A stretch of DNA of 64,000 nucleotides from Rhodopirellula islandica (GCF_001027925.1 NZ_LECT01000023.1:1-64000); one strand, 5' to 3'; positions 1 to 9,913 are shown, numbered from the stretch's first letter. The notes: a model not told the origin generated them from the letters alone. Numbers and translations are program-made.

Positions 1-160
1 GGGGCGGAAGCCCCGAGAGACCGATGCCGGAAAACAAACGGTCGCCCCGGATGGGGCCGTCGTGGGAGTTGGGGGCGTCCCTCGCTCACGCGCCGGGTTG
101 TGATTGGTGGTTGCTGCAGAAACCCGTCAAAACCCAGCACCAAAAAACTGCACGACCTCG

Positions 161-330
161 AAGTTGGGAGGGGGCGGAAAGCGAACGTTCAGCGAGATTT
201 CCGGGGGAGGGCCATACTCGCCGCTCCCCATGCTCGGCCCTGACCCTCGCGTACGCCTGAACGGCGTCGCTCGACCTAGTATATCGCTCTCCCCTAACTT
301 CGTTTCGGGAGAGGTGCGACAGGTGGAAGT
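161..330 (+). repeat. Dispersed intergenic repeat, family D, copy 1
   Basis: The stretch left of the OPT transporter has no convincing gene. It carries a copy of an element also found at 42007-42184 and 52421-52609. Shared landmarks are a GTTGGGAGGGG start, the block CGTTCAGCGAG followed by TTTCCGGGGGAGGG, and CGCCTGAACGGCGTCGCTCG. This copy lacks the terminal hairpin seen in the other two. Bases 1-160 hold nothing else I can name. Confidence 0.6.
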
Positions 331-358
331 CCGTCGAACGGGGAGTTTCCCACAATCG

Positions 359-2278
359 CTATCGCTTGTTTTGCGGAAGCGGTTTCGCCATGACAACAAA
401 GACAATCACGATCAATGCCGCGGCCAGGCAAGAGAGCCCCGTCACCAATCCAGGTGATAGTCCGAGTTGCAGCGATTGGATTCCGAACGCGGCCAACCCC
501 GCGATTCCGACCGCCGTGAGCGCCTCGCCCGCGATGACTCCCGACGAAAACAAGACTCCGCGATGCAGCACTGTGTCGTGCTCTTGGACCGGCTTGTCTT
601 TGGAGTAGAAGTGGGCGATCAAGCCGCCGATCAAAATCGGCGTCGCCAATCCGAAGGGCAAATACATGCCGACCGCGATGGGCATCAAGTGAGCTCGGAA
701 TTTTGCTCCACTGCGTTTCAAGGCTTCATCAATCAAAAGGATTGCGACTCCCAATCCGGCACCGATTCCGATCAGCTTCCACGGCAGTTCTCCTTCGCCA
801 GCAAAGCCTTTGGCGAGACTTGCGAACAAGCCAGCTTGAGGTGCCGAGAGTTCCTTGCTTCCGATTCCGCCCCCGTGTTCGTGAAGCAAGGTCAACACGG
901 GTGCCATGACGAATGCCGCCACGGTCACCCCGGCGATCTGCATCATCTGTTGTCGAAAAGGAGAGGCACCCACCAGTGAACCTGTTTTGAGGTCATTGCA
1001 CACATCGCCGCTGGTGCAGGCGACACAACATACGATCGCCGCAATGCCAAGTGTCGCGACCATGCCATCCATGCCCGTGTAATTGGCTAAGTACAACAGT
1101 CCACCCGCGACGAGCACCGCCGTGATGGTCATTCCCGAAACAGGGCTGTTGGAATTGCCAACCAAACCAACGATGAAATTGGCAACCGCCGTGAAGAAGA
1201 ACCCCATGACGAGCATCACAATCGTGGACAGCACCGTGATCGCCACGTTGTTGGTGAACCAATAATTCATCATTGCCAGCAACCCGACACATAGCATCCC
1301 CAGCGTCAAAATCGCCCAGGATGGAATGTCGCGTTCCGTGTCCGCTTGCGTCAGATCTCGTTCAGCAGTCATGCCGTTCCACAGGTGTGCAATGGCCGCC
1401 ACCAATCCGTGCCGCACTGCGATCAGCGCACTGAAACCACCGACGACCATGGCCCCCACGCCCACATAACGCACCTGACCACTCCAGATGCCGTACGCTT
1501 GATCGACTGCTCCGTCGACGCCGTCGCCAATCAACCCACCGCCCAACAGCGGAATGCCGATCAGCCAAGCCATCGCGCCACCGATGAAAATCAAAATGGC
1601 GACGTTCAGTCGAACGATGAATCCAACGGCGATCAGCATGGGGGAAAGGTCGCCGCCGAAATAGAAGATTCTGGACCCCGCGATGCCTGCCGTTTCCAGA
1701 CTGCCGTGAATGAGTCCCAGAAAACCTCCGAAGACCTTTACCAATCCACCCAGCACGCCACCGATGAGCAGCCTTTTTCCAGCCTCGTCTTCTTCGCCAG
1801 CTTCTCCAGCCCGGAGCACCGCGGCACAGGCCACCCCCTCGGGATACTTCAATTCCTCGTTGTCGACCACGAATACTTTCCGCATCGGAATCATAAACAG
1901 GATTCCCAACAGACCACCGGTGAAGGCCACCAGCGTCACGGTCCAGTAGTCAAATTCCGTCCAGTACCCAATCAGAATCATGGCCGGCATCGTAAAAATG
2001 ATCCCAGCCGCCAATGACTCGCCAGCCGAAGCACAGGTTTGGACCTGGTTCGCTTCCAGGGTCGTCGAGTTCTTGAAGAACAATCGAAACAAGAGCATCG
2101 CCATGACTGCGGCGGGGATCGATGCCGAAACTGTCATCCCCGCTTTCAGACCCACATAAACATTGGCGGCGCCCATCACAACGGACAGGATCAAGCCCAA
2201 CACCACGACGCGAACAGTGATCTCGGCCGTTGATTTCGATGGCGAGTCGGCGAACTTCTCAGAAAGATTGTCGGGCAT
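359..2278 (-). CDS. OPT family oligopeptide transporter
   Basis: A 639-residue polytopic membrane protein of the oligopeptide transporter (OPT) superfamily, which carries peptides or metal chelates across the inner membrane by proton symport. The N-terminus has a cytoplasmic lead of about 20 residues, then a first helix running into NVYVGLKAGMTVSASIPAA (near residues 39-57), typical of prokaryotic OPT proteins. EANQVQTCASAGESLAAGI (near 75-93) is the next conserved stretch. Hydrophobic helices continue to the C-terminus, and the length fits the family. The gene stands alone, with about 420 bp of non-coding DNA before the cold-shock gene. Substrate cannot be read from sequence. Confidence 0.9.
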   Translation of the reverse strand: MPDNLSEKFADSPSKSTAEITVRVVVLGLILSVVMGAANVYVGLKAGMTVSASIPAAVMAMLLFRLFFKNSTTLEANQVQTCASAGESLAAGIIFTMPAMILIGYWTEFDYWTVTLVAFTGGLLGILFMIPMRKVFVVDNEELKYPEGVACAAVLRAGEAGEEDEAGKRLLIGGVLGGLVKVFGGFLGLIHGSLETAGIAGSRIFYFGGDLSPMLIAVGFIVRLNVAILIFIGGAMAWLIGIPLLGGGLIGDGVDGAVDQAYGIWSGQVRYVGVGAMVVGGFSALIAVRHGLVAAIAHLWNGMTAERDLTQADTERDIPSWAILTLGMLCVGLLAMMNYWFTNNVAITVLSTIVMLVMGFFFTAVANFIVGLVGNSNSPVSGMTITAVLVAGGLLYLANYTGMDGMVATLGIAAIVCCVACTSGDVCNDLKTGSLVGASPFRQQMMQIAGVTVAAFVMAPVLTLLHEHGGGIGSKELSAPQAGLFASLAKGFAGEGELPWKLIGIGAGLGVAILLIDEALKRSGAKFRAHLMPIAVGMYLPFGLATPILIGGLIAHFYSKDKPVQEHDTVLHRGVLFSSGVIAGEALTAVGIAGLAAFGIQSLQLGLSPGLVTGLSCLAAALIVIVFVVMAKPLPQNKR

Positions 2279-2683
2279 ACGTCAGCTCGAAGGCAGATGG
2301 ATGGGAATGAAGCGGCAAGGCAGGACAGCGCGGTGGGAGGAGTTCCCGAATCGACGCCGAGGGTTTCCCACAAGCGATCCAAAGAACGGTCACGCGAGTA
2401 TGACCGATGTCCTTCAAGGACAGCATCAATGGGGGCCAACGGAAAGGGGTTGGGTCGCCAGCACTTCACGAAGGTGAAGGAAACATCCAAGAGGAGGTTT
2501 CTGGGCAGGTTGTCGAAGAGAGATGGCTCGTGCCCGATCTGACGTTTTTAGTCAATAACCGGGCGACCATTCCGACAACGCGGATCGGCAAGCCGGCTTT
2601 TGAAACCGGATGCCGTTCATTGCAATTTGCATTTCATCCTGTCTTCAACACCGGACGTTGTTCACGTCCGCGAAAGAACAGGG

Positions 2684-2701
2684 TTCTGAGCCGAAAGCTC
2701 A
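2684..2701 (-). terminator. Hairpin at the end of the cold-shock gene
   Basis: A six-base-pair stem (CTGAGC/GCTCAG) with a five-base loop starts within the TGA stop of the cold-shock gene. Only a weak T-rich stretch follows, so it may be a stability hairpin rather than a true intrinsic terminator. Bases 2279-2683 show nothing else. Confidence 0.3.
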
Positions 2702-2902
2702 GTTGTCGAGGACTTGAACGTTCTCTGCACAGGGGCCTTTTTCGCCGCGTGCTTCGTTGAACGTAACTTGTTGTCCTTCGCGGAGATCATCAAAGTTTCC
2801 GCCTTCAACACTCGACGAGTGAAAAAACAGGTCCTTCGAGCTTCCAACGTCAATAAATCCGAAGCCTTTGTCGGTGAGCCGTTTAATCGTACCTTCAGCC
2901 AT
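2699..2902 (-). CDS. Cold-shock domain protein (CspA family)
   Basis: A 67-residue single cold-shock domain, the usual full length for CspA-type RNA chaperones. The RNP1-like motif KGFGFI (residues 12-17) and RNP2-like motif DLFFHSSS (24-31) carry the aromatic residues that stack on single-stranded nucleic acid. The protein starts MAEGTIKRL and ends at the expected last strand (NVQVLDN). The start at 2902 gives the canonical N-terminus; a longer frame beginning at 2913 is a different, unrelated reading. The gene is monocistronic. Leader control typical of csp genes cannot be shown here. Bases 2903-3288 hold no other gene. Confidence 0.93.
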   Translation of the reverse strand: MAEGTIKRLTDKGFGFIDVGSSKDLFFHSSSVEGGNFDDLREGQQVTFNEARGEKGPCAENVQVLDN

Positions 2903-3288
2903 TGTTCATTCAATTCAAAAGAGTTCTTGGCAGCCGATGCCGGAGACGAAGTTGTCTTAGCTTGTCCACTGCCGCCCGCAATGTATCAGAAGTTGCCTTG
3001 CTGTCGTGCATAAACTGGGCATGGTTTCGTCAATTCATTGGAATTTCTCACAAAGCGTTGCCGAGAAGGCACTCTAGCGAGGATGAATGAACTGCTCGTT
3101 TTGCAGTGAGACCAACGTCTGGGGCCTAATCTGGCTGCTCGCAGTCACGAAGCGGACGCATCGACAGACGTGCAAGAAAAAACGTTGACTTCTGGCGAAA
3201 GAACACATGGCATCGAACCTGACGGCCTGGTTCTGGTGCCATCCAGCCAATGCCGGAGATTCAAACGGGGCTGCGAGCGTCCTGCCGT

Positions 3289-5301
3289 TCATTTCGGTGG
3301 ACTGAATCGCAGGAAGACGACTTCATGGCTGGCTCGCACGATTCCCAGCAGAGTGCCGCGTTGATCGTGATCCCAGGCAATTCCCTGCCCAGCGATCGGC
3401 GCTGAAACGGTGGAGACATGCTGGAGCTCATCGCTGTCGGCAGGCACTTCGAGGACATACAGTTCCGCGAGGTCATGTCCTGTCACATACAACTGACCGT
3501 TTGGACCAAACGCACCACCAGAATTGCTGTTGGGTAAAAACCGCTGAATCACCGATTCAGGGAACGTCCACTCGCCGGTCTCATTCCAATCGTCATCGTA
3601 ACGAACGAGTTTTGTGTTCCGAACCTCCGCTTCACCATAGAACGCAAACCCGATCCACCACGCTCCTTGATGGCGATCAATCCAGTTGATGGCTCCCTCT
3701 GCTTCGGAGAATGGTTTCGATTCCAAGTGCTCTAAGTTGCTGGCCTGAAAAATTTCAATGGTGTTCTTGAGCGGCTTCGCGGGCCAATTGGAGTTCGCAC
3801 AATGCAAACGCCCCTCAATGACGACTCCACTGTTGAGATGTTGGATGCCCGAGTTGGGAGGTGCTTTCCAAACCGCGAGTCGCTTGGCGGTTTGCTTGTC
3901 ATATTGGGCGATCGTTCGATTCGAGATCGCGAAAAAAGAGGATGCATCCACCGCAACGGCTTGGTGTGCCTCCGGTGCCCCAACACGCCGCAGGGTTTGA
4001 ACCGCGTCGTCCGACGCAGCGAGGTCGACAAACGTGATGCTGGATGGGTTGCCGACCGGCGTGTAGTGCCCGGTGAATTCAAGCAAACCTGATTCACGGT
4101 CGACGTGAAACGCGGTGACATTGTCTGCCCGTTGATTGCAAACGTACAGAAAGCGTCCACTCGGATCGAAGTTGAAGCTGCGTGGATAATTCCCGCGAGT
4201 CCATTCGTTGCCCACCTGACGCAGAGTGCCGTCAGCTTCAATCGCAAAGATGCCCACGCTGTCGTGCAATCGATTGCCGGCGTAAACGAACCTGCCGTCC
4301 TGGGAAACCAAGATCTCCGAACAGAAGTTGCTGCCGGCAAAGCCATCCGGGAGAGACGAAACGGTTTGACGCGAATTCAACTGCCCCGTCTCCGAATCGT
4401 ACTCAAACAACACGACGGTCGAGCCTTCCTCTTGGATCGAATACAGCCAACGTCCATTGGGATGGAAATTAAAGTGTCGCGGCCCATCTCCCGGAGGCAG
4501 TGAGACGCTGGCCGGTTCACAGGGCGTCAGTTTTCCAGAGGAAGTGTCGAACTTCCAACTGAAAATCTTGTCCTGCCCCAAGTTCACATGCAACACAAAA
4601 CGCCCCGAAGGATCGGACTGGATCATGTGCGCGTGAGAACCGTCGTGGCCACTGATTGCAAAGCTGCCCGGCGGCGCGTGAGTCGCCTTCGTCGGGCCAA
4701 TTTCCCCAGTGTCCTGTTGAATATCCGTGGCGTTGCCCAGACGTCCGTCCGGCAGAATCGGAAGCACGGCAATTGAACCGCTGAAGTAGTTGGCAACCAA
4801 CAGAAACTTCCCCGAAGGATGAATGCTGACATACGTGGGGCCGTCCCCTTCGGACGAGACGGTGTTCAGCAACCTCAGTTGCCCGTCGACCGGATCGATT
4901 GCGAAGGCACTGACCGAGCCTTGTTGCGACTCGCCAAATCGATCCGTCTCGTTGCTTGAGTACAGACGGTCTCGAGCATCATTGATCACCAAGCAATCGG
5001 GGCTCGATCCAAGATCGAACGTGCCGGCCGCTTCCAACGCACCGCTTGCTCGATCGACCTCAAAGAGATGGATCCCACGTCCATTGCCCTCTGGCAAATC
5101 AACTTGGGTCGGCGGAACATCGCCCAACGGAGAACTGAAGGTGCCCACGTATGCCATCAACGGGCGAGTCTCACGCGGTTCGGCCGGCGGGCTTTGTGCC
5201 TGCAGCGTTCCGCTGAGGAAAACGGCCACCCCCAAACACGCAGGGACCAGTCGGAACTTCAGTTGGCGGAATCGTTCCGCTGCTTCGATCAGGTGAATCA
5301 T
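3289..5301 (-). CDS. Secreted lactonase-type beta-propeller protein with second propeller-like half
   Basis: 670 residues with a hydrophobic signal segment at about 17-36 ending in QAQ. Residues 48-400 match the lactonase/6-phosphogluconolactonase seven-bladed propeller family (PF10282 type): repeated blades such as PDCLVINDARDRLYSSNE, GPTYVSIHPSGKFLLVANY and DGPRHFNFHPNGRWLYSIQE. Residues 415-668 form a second, different propeller-like half (QGIAWDHDQRGTLLGIVR near the end), which makes the protein about twice the usual length. It lies 23 bp after an SGNH esterase, and both follow a DUF1080 gene on the same strand, so a secreted carbohydrate role is likely. Enzyme activity is inferred from family only. 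Confidence 0.8.
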   Translation of the reverse strand: MIHLIEAAERFRQLKFRLVPACLGVAVFLSGTLQAQSPPAEPRETRPLMAYVGTFSSPLGDVPPTQVDLPEGNGRGIHLFEVDRASGALEAAGTFDLGSSPDCLVINDARDRLYSSNETDRFGESQQGSVSAFAIDPVDGQLRLLNTVSSEGDGPTYVSIHPSGKFLLVANYFSGSIAVLPILPDGRLGNATDIQQDTGEIGPTKATHAPPGSFAISGHDGSHAHMIQSDPSGRFVLHVNLGQDKIFSWKFDTSSGKLTPCEPASVSLPPGDGPRHFNFHPNGRWLYSIQEEGSTVVLFEYDSETGQLNSRQTVSSLPDGFAGSNFCSEILVSQDGRFVYAGNRLHDSVGIFAIEADGTLRQVGNEWTRGNYPRSFNFDPSGRFLYVCNQRADNVTAFHVDRESGLLEFTGHYTPVGNPSSITFVDLAASDDAVQTLRRVGAPEAHQAVAVDASSFFAISNRTIAQYDKQTAKRLAVWKAPPNSGIQHLNSGVVIEGRLHCANSNWPAKPLKNTIEIFQASNLEHLESKPFSEAEGAINWIDRHQGAWWIGFAFYGEAEVRNTKLVRYDDDWNETGEWTFPESVIQRFLPNSNSGGAFGPNGQLYVTGHDLAELYVLEVPADSDELQHVSTVSAPIAGQGIAWDHDQRGTLLGIVRASHEVVFLRFSPPK

Positions 5302-5324
5302 GGAGTTTCAGCAGAGTGAGGCGG

Positions 5325-6047
5325 CTATTTCAGGAAGCGTGTCAGGTTGGGCACCGCAGTTTGCAGTTCGGTGATGACAAGATCAGCCATGACGGCGCCA
5401 CCCTGTTCGTTGAAATGGGTCAGGTCGCCTGCTTTGAAGTTGAACTCCATGCTGGCAACAGGACCGATTCGGTCATGCAGTTCTATGCTCCGCCGATGCA
5501 GATCAATGAACGGCACCTTCAGTTCCGCGGCAACTTGTTGGGTCGCGTCCGCCCACGGGGTCAGGGTCGTACGAATCTTGCCGTCCTGGTCGAACCGGCG
5601 TCTCGTCACTGAACTGACCAGGATGGGTTGAGCCCCCGCCGATTTCACTTCGGCAGCGTAACGCTTCAGATTCTCGCTGTAGGTCGTCTCGGGATCGGTT
5701 TCTCGCTCCGGACCTTTGCCGGGCTGATCGTTGTGCCCGAACTGAATCAGCACGTAGTCGGGCTTGGCCTCCAAAACAGCCGGCATTCGCTTGCCATTGC
5801 GCCAGCTCTTCGAACTGGCCCCGCCTTTCGCGAAGTTCAGAACCTGGACGTTGTCCGTGAACCGTTTACGAAAAGGCACACCCCACCCCGAGTAATCTTC
5901 GACGGTCGAGTCGCCAATCAAGGCGATCGTGACCGATTCGCTGGAGGACACTTGTTCGTCTTGCGCACAGGCAACATTGGCGAGTAGCAACGCGAGAACG
6001 GCGAAGCAGCCTGGCATCGCAAATCGGCTTGGCATTTTGGATTGCAA
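5325..6047 (-). CDS. SGNH/GDSL hydrolase, rhamnogalacturonan acetylesterase-like
   Basis: 240 residues with an N-terminal signal peptide ending near ANVACAQD. Block I is IALIGDSTVEDYSGWG with the nucleophile Ser in GDS. Block II is the Gly in AKGGASS, block III is FGHNDQP with the oxyanion Asn, and block V is DLTHFN with the catalytic Asp and His. This arrangement fits the rhamnogalacturonan acetylesterase branch of SGNH esterases, which remove acetyl groups from pectic sugars outside the cytoplasm. It sits between the DUF1080 gene (130 bp upstream) and the lactonase-type gene (23 bp downstream), a probable operon. The exact substrate is inferred. Confidence 0.85.
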   Translation of the reverse strand: MQSKMPSRFAMPGCFAVLALLLANVACAQDEQVSSSESVTIALIGDSTVEDYSGWGVPFRKRFTDNVQVLNFAKGGASSKSWRNGKRMPAVLEAKPDYVLIQFGHNDQPGKGPERETDPETTYSENLKRYAAEVKSAGAQPILVSSVTRRRFDQDGKIRTTLTPWADATQQVAAELKVPFIDLHRRSIELHDRIGPVASMEFNFKAGDLTHFNEQGGAVMADLVITELQTAVPNLTRFLK

Positions 6048-6177
6048 TCCGCTAGGGACAGTTGAGATGACGGGGTTCCCTTTCAGTCAGTGGCGTGTGG
6101 GAATGAAAATCGAGATGGGCGCAAGCAGGCGGCGAGCCGGTCTGCTCGCGCCCTCTTCATCGATTCCGTGCCGGGAT

Positions 6178-7473
6178 TCACTCTCGCTCGATCAGCTTCT
6201 GCATCTTGGCTGTGATTGGCATGACTTCAAAGTCTTTGAAGAACATTTCACAGTCCGTGCCGCCGTGCATTTGCAATCCGAGCTTGCCAGTCTTTTCACA
6301 CTCTTCATCGATGATGTCCGACGTGCAAAATCCGTTGAGCGTTTGGACCAGTCGGTCTCCGTAGGCTGCCGTGCAGGTGGTGTTCCACTGGCCGTCCTTG
6401 TTGCGAACCTTCTCGATGAATTCATCGTTGTTGACGATCCATCCACGCCCGGGGATGTTCTTTCCATCGATGATGCCAGCGGTATGCCAGAGTGCCGAGT
6501 CCTTGCCGTTGTTCGCGATTTCGTTTTGGAATCCACGCAACACCCACGGGGCGCTGGTTTCCTCAGCACGGAAGTACAACGCACTGTTGCCGCCTTGCAT
6601 CCGATACGTGACGCGAGCGATGAAGTTGTCGTAATTGTCATTGGAAATGACCAGACCGTCTTTTCCCTGGTTTTTGGAGTGCACACCGTGCAGAACGCCC
6701 TCTTCCGTGAACGACCATTCTTCCGGGAGCACAAACTTGGCGTCTTCGAGTTGATAGCCGTCGTCGCCTTTAACGAAGAAGGATTTCCACTTGCTTTCGC
6801 CCAAATCCTGGATGCGAATGTTCTTCCAAGCCACGGAACCGGATTTGCCAGCGTGAATCTGCAGGCCCAAAAAACCCTTCATGGAAAAACTGTCGAATAG
6901 ATCAACGACCAAATTGCCGTTCAACCAAGTCTTGATGGACGGGCCGACGCATTGGATTTCCAAGTCATTCCATTCCCCTTCGCGGCAACTGGCCTGGGCC
7001 GCGTCAAGTCGTTCCTGCGGGGTGTAGGCATCCAACCAAATGATGCCGTGTTTGTGCCCGCGACGGCCTTCGTCGTAGATCCGGCCGGTCATGTCGCCGC
7101 CCGGTCGCATCTCGGATTGATAGCCAAAGACTCGTTCACGATCGCCTTCCTGCCGAGCAGCCGAACGAAACTGAACGCCCGAGTTGCCCGCTTCCAGGAA
7201 CTTGTACTGCAGCTTCAAAACAAAGTCACCAAATTCCTGCTCCGAACACATGAACGTGTTGCCTGGGGTGTTGGGCACGCACTCGCCAACGATCGCTCCG
7301 TCTTCGACGTGGTATTTCGCGGAACCGCCGCGTTTCACCCAGCCACTCAGGTCTTTGCCGTTGAACAGGGAAACAAAACCCTCCTCAACGTCTGCCGCTG
7401 AGGCTGTCAGGGCGATCGATGTCCAAAGTCCAGCCAGGATGGCGACGGCAACGTGCTTTCTCATGGTTGTCAT
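6178..7473 (-). CDS. Secreted protein with two DUF1080 (3-keto-disaccharide hydrolase) domains
   Basis: 431 residues with signal peptide MTTMRKHVAVAILAGL...ASA. Residues 32-230 begin GFVSLFNGKDLSGWVKRGG and end IQDLGESKW, the standard DUF1080 lectin-like fold. Residues 235-425 repeat the fold (SFTEEGVLHGVHSK, GNSALYFRAEE, GLQMHGGTDCEMFFKDFEV). DUF1080 proteins are abundant in planctomycetes; characterised members hydrolyse 3-keto-glycosides, so sugar-polymer processing in the periplasm is plausible. The first gene of a likely three-gene minus-strand unit with the SGNH esterase and lactonase-like protein. The double domain is a common variant of the family. Confidence 0.88.
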   Translation of the reverse strand: MTTMRKHVAVAILAGLWTSIALTASAADVEEGFVSLFNGKDLSGWVKRGGSAKYHVEDGAIVGECVPNTPGNTFMCSEQEFGDFVLKLQYKFLEAGNSGVQFRSAARQEGDRERVFGYQSEMRPGGDMTGRIYDEGRRGHKHGIIWLDAYTPQERLDAAQASCREGEWNDLEIQCVGPSIKTWLNGNLVVDLFDSFSMKGFLGLQIHAGKSGSVAWKNIRIQDLGESKWKSFFVKGDDGYQLEDAKFVLPEEWSFTEEGVLHGVHSKNQGKDGLVISNDNYDNFIARVTYRMQGGNSALYFRAEETSAPWVLRGFQNEIANNGKDSALWHTAGIIDGKNIPGRGWIVNNDEFIEKVRNKDGQWNTTCTAAYGDRLVQTLNGFCTSDIIDEECEKTGKLGLQMHGGTDCEMFFKDFEVMPITAKMQKLIERE

Positions 7474-8090
7474 TCTTGAGTTTCTCTTGTTTGTCGGAAG
7501 GTGATTCGACGTGGCGGGACCGCAAAAGTCGCGGCGGCAGGCATTCTACACAAGGATCGCTTCGCAAACTGCCATCCACGGAAACCTGTTTCAAAGTTGC
7601 CACCAGTCGGTGCAAGCGAGCAGAAGTCATCGGGTGAAACGCCAGCCCCCGACTGCAAAAGCGCAACTTCAAAACTCACGCGTCGGGTCTCCATGATCAC
7701 GCAAGTCCACAACTTCGCGTCGATCCCCAACTCAACACGTCATCACGCCTCGCAAATCCCCCAGCTTCTGTGCGTTAGCGATTTCGCATGTGGGACGTGC
7801 TGGATGGTTGGTGCAAGCGAGCGAAAAGCGACTCTTCTTCATCGAATGTTCGCCTGAGACGCTCCCTCAATTTCACATTGCTTTGCCACACTCCCGCCGC
7901 AAGAGACAAGGAAGTTGTTTTTTGTTCACGGTGTGTCCCGAACGGGAACGTGCGAATGAAATTGATCATGCCTTGTTTCTCGCGAATCCAAATCGGACCG
8001 CTTGGTTTGGAATGACTCTTTCTTTCGCAGTTCTGAAAAATGGCTCGGCGGATGCCTGCCAAAATACCCTCCCAAGATGGAAATGAGACG

Positions 8091-9143
8091 ATGAAACAGC
8101 CAACACGAATGGCGTTTACCCTGGTTGAGTTGCTGGTGGTGATCGCCATCATCGGCGTTCTGGTCGGATTGCTGCTGCCTGCCGTGCAATCGGCACGCGA
8201 AGCCGCCCGACGCATGCAGTGCCAAAACAACCTGAAACAAATCGGGTTGGCTTTGCACAACTACGAATCCACCTTCAAAATGCTGCCCCCAGCCGGCCTC
8301 ACCTATGTGGATGATTCAGGCTACGGCGGCACGAAGGACGACGACGGCTACGGATTCCTTTGCTTCCTGCTTCCATACATCGAGCAGAGTGCGTTGTACG
8401 AGCAAGTCGATCCCTCGGGATACTGGGAAATGGACGACGGAATCACTGGACGTCCACTGGAAAGCCTGATTCGAGAAATCGACGGCGGATCGCCAACAGA
8501 ACGAATTCAACGTCGTTGGGCAGCAGCCACGACACCGGTCGGCACCTACCTTTGCCCTTCCTCCGCGATGCCAAAGAACGCACCTCTGAAGTGGAGCATC
8601 TACGGATCAGGAGACTTTGGCGTCGGTGCACTCGACGTGAATTCCATGTTCAATGCCAATCAGACGACCGGATTGGCGACGACCAGCTACAAAGGATGTG
8701 CGGGCAATCACTTGGGAGACAACGGCATGTTTGTCAAACGTGCCGAAGGCGAACCGCGTCTGTTCCGGGACGTGATCGATGGACTGTCGAATACCATCGC
8801 AGTGGGCGAGTCGACCTATGTGCGAGCGTCCGGTATCAGCAAGCCAGCCGTGGTTGGCGAAAGCCCCAGTTCGCTGGAGGACTGGCCGGTTTGGATTGGG
8901 ATGCCGCGAACGGATGAATCAACACGCTTCACCGCTCGCACCTCTTCTCCAATCAATGCATTCGCCTCAGTCGGGAAGATGTACAACGCGATCGACGACG
9001 ATTGTGCCTTCAGCTTTCACCAGGGCGGTGCCCAGTTCAACTTCGCGGATGGTTCGGTGCGTTTCATCACGGAGAGCATCTCGATGGAAACCTACCAAGC
9101 TCTGGCTGGCATGAACGACGGTGCAATCGTCGGAGAGTTCTAA
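8091..9143 (+). CDS. DUF1559 pseudopilin-like protein
   Basis: 350 residues from the ATG at 8091. An in-frame ATG at 8040 would add 17 residues with no pilin-like character. The N-terminus [20 protein letters not shown] is a type IV pilin/pseudopilin signal cut before Phe by prepilin peptidase, followed by the planctomycete [26 protein letters not shown] region. The C-terminal HQGGAQFNFADG is the H-x9-DG motif of DUF1559. Such proteins occur in large paralogous families in planctomycetes and are presumed cell-surface or pilus-like. The stop codon TAA at 9141 is also the first three bases of a dispersed repeat. The 617 bp upstream (7474-8090) hold no gene I can support. Confidence 0.93.
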   Translation: MKQPTRMAFTLVELLVVIAIIGVLVGLLLPAVQSAREAARRMQCQNNLKQIGLALHNYESTFKMLPPAGLTYVDDSGYGGTKDDDGYGFLCFLLPYIEQSALYEQVDPSGYWEMDDGITGRPLESLIREIDGGSPTERIQRRWAAATTPVGTYLCPSSAMPKNAPLKWSIYGSGDFGVGALDVNSMFNANQTTGLATTSYKGCAGNHLGDNGMFVKRAEGEPRLFRDVIDGLSNTIAVGESTYVRASGISKPAVVGESPSSLEDWPVWIGMPRTDESTRFTARTSSPINAFASVGKMYNAIDDDCAFSFHQGGAQFNFADGSVRFITESISMETYQALAGMNDGAIVGEF

Positions 9144-9267
9144 GCAGATACGCAGGTGTCATCGGGTATGTGAGCCGTTGGCGTTAGCCACGGTTTTCAC
9201 TCGCAACCGGGGCTAACGCCCAAACGGCTCACATGGTTGTGCCCGATCATTCCAGCCGACCTGCTTA
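9141..9267. repeat. TIR repeat family A, copy 1
   Basis: A 127-bp element starting TAAGCAGATACGCAGG and ending CCGACCTGCTTA, with a long internal inverted repeat (GTGAGCCGTTGGCGTTAGCC against GGCTAACGCCCAAACGGCTCAC). It begins on the stop codon of the DUF1559 gene. Related copies lie at 26177, 41844, 44794 and 53704, with partial copies at 42292 and 42404. Bases 9268-9443 hold only a GC-rich hairpin near 9313-9341. Confidence 0.8.
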
Positions 9268-9443
9268 GAGCTCTGATGCGGCTCCTTTCCGCTTCATGAA
9301 ATCTCGGTAGCTCTCTCCCCGACACGCGTGCGGGGAGGGAGTTCCATCATTGGTCGTCGAACGACCAATCCACACGAATTTTTCGACCGAACTTTTTATC
9401 CAACCGTCCAGATATTCCAATGAACCTTTCCGACTATTCAAAA

Positions 9444-9905
9444 ATGAATTCACCAAGAACGTTGTTTGTCGTTCTCTGCTTTGCGACTGCACTCGTGACC
9501 GGTTGCAGTGACGATGAATTCGCTGTTGCTCCCGTGAATGGAGTCGTGAAATGCAATGGCGAGATTGTGGGTGGAGGTGTTGTCTACTTCCAACCCAAAC
9601 AAGTCGGAGACTCAGCTGTTGTCGGCAAGATTGGGCTCGGGGTGATTGACTCGCAAGGTCAATTCACGGTCTCAACGTATGGCACGGGTGACGGTGCAGT
9701 CGTTGGAACCCACATCGTCAAAGTTGGCAAGGGCAGCGGTCCAGGTTGTGACTGTGCCATGAACGCTGACCGGATGGTCATGGAGGTGGAAGTCACCAGT
9801 GGTCCCGAAAACACAATTGAGATTGAACTGCCAAAGAAGACCCGACAAGACGCTCGAGCGGAACAACTCGAAGCGGATGAAGACGACGACGATGATGACG
9901 AATAG
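9444..9905 (+). CDS. Small lipoprotein with acidic tail
   Basis: 153 residues from the ATG at 9444; an in-frame ATG at 9420 would add eight residues. The signal MNSPRTLFVVLCFATALVTGC ends in a lipobox (LVTGC), so the mature protein is a lipid-anchored Cys-SDDEF form. The middle (PVNGVVKCNGEIVGGGVVYFQP, then GQFTVSTYGTGDGAVVGTHIVKV) has the look of the transthyretin/carboxypeptidase-regulatory-like lipoproteins that often follow DUF1559 genes in planctomycetes. The C-terminus is a run of Asp/Glu. No enzyme motif. Its position 300 bp after a DUF1559 gene supports a linked surface function. Confidence 0.8.
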   Translation: MNSPRTLFVVLCFATALVTGCSDDEFAVAPVNGVVKCNGEIVGGGVVYFQPKQVGDSAVVGKIGLGVIDSQGQFTVSTYGTGDGAVVGTHIVKVGKGSGPGCDCAMNADRMVMEVEVTSGPENTIEIELPKKTRQDARAEQLEADEDDDDDDE

Positions 9906-9913
9906 TCATTGAA

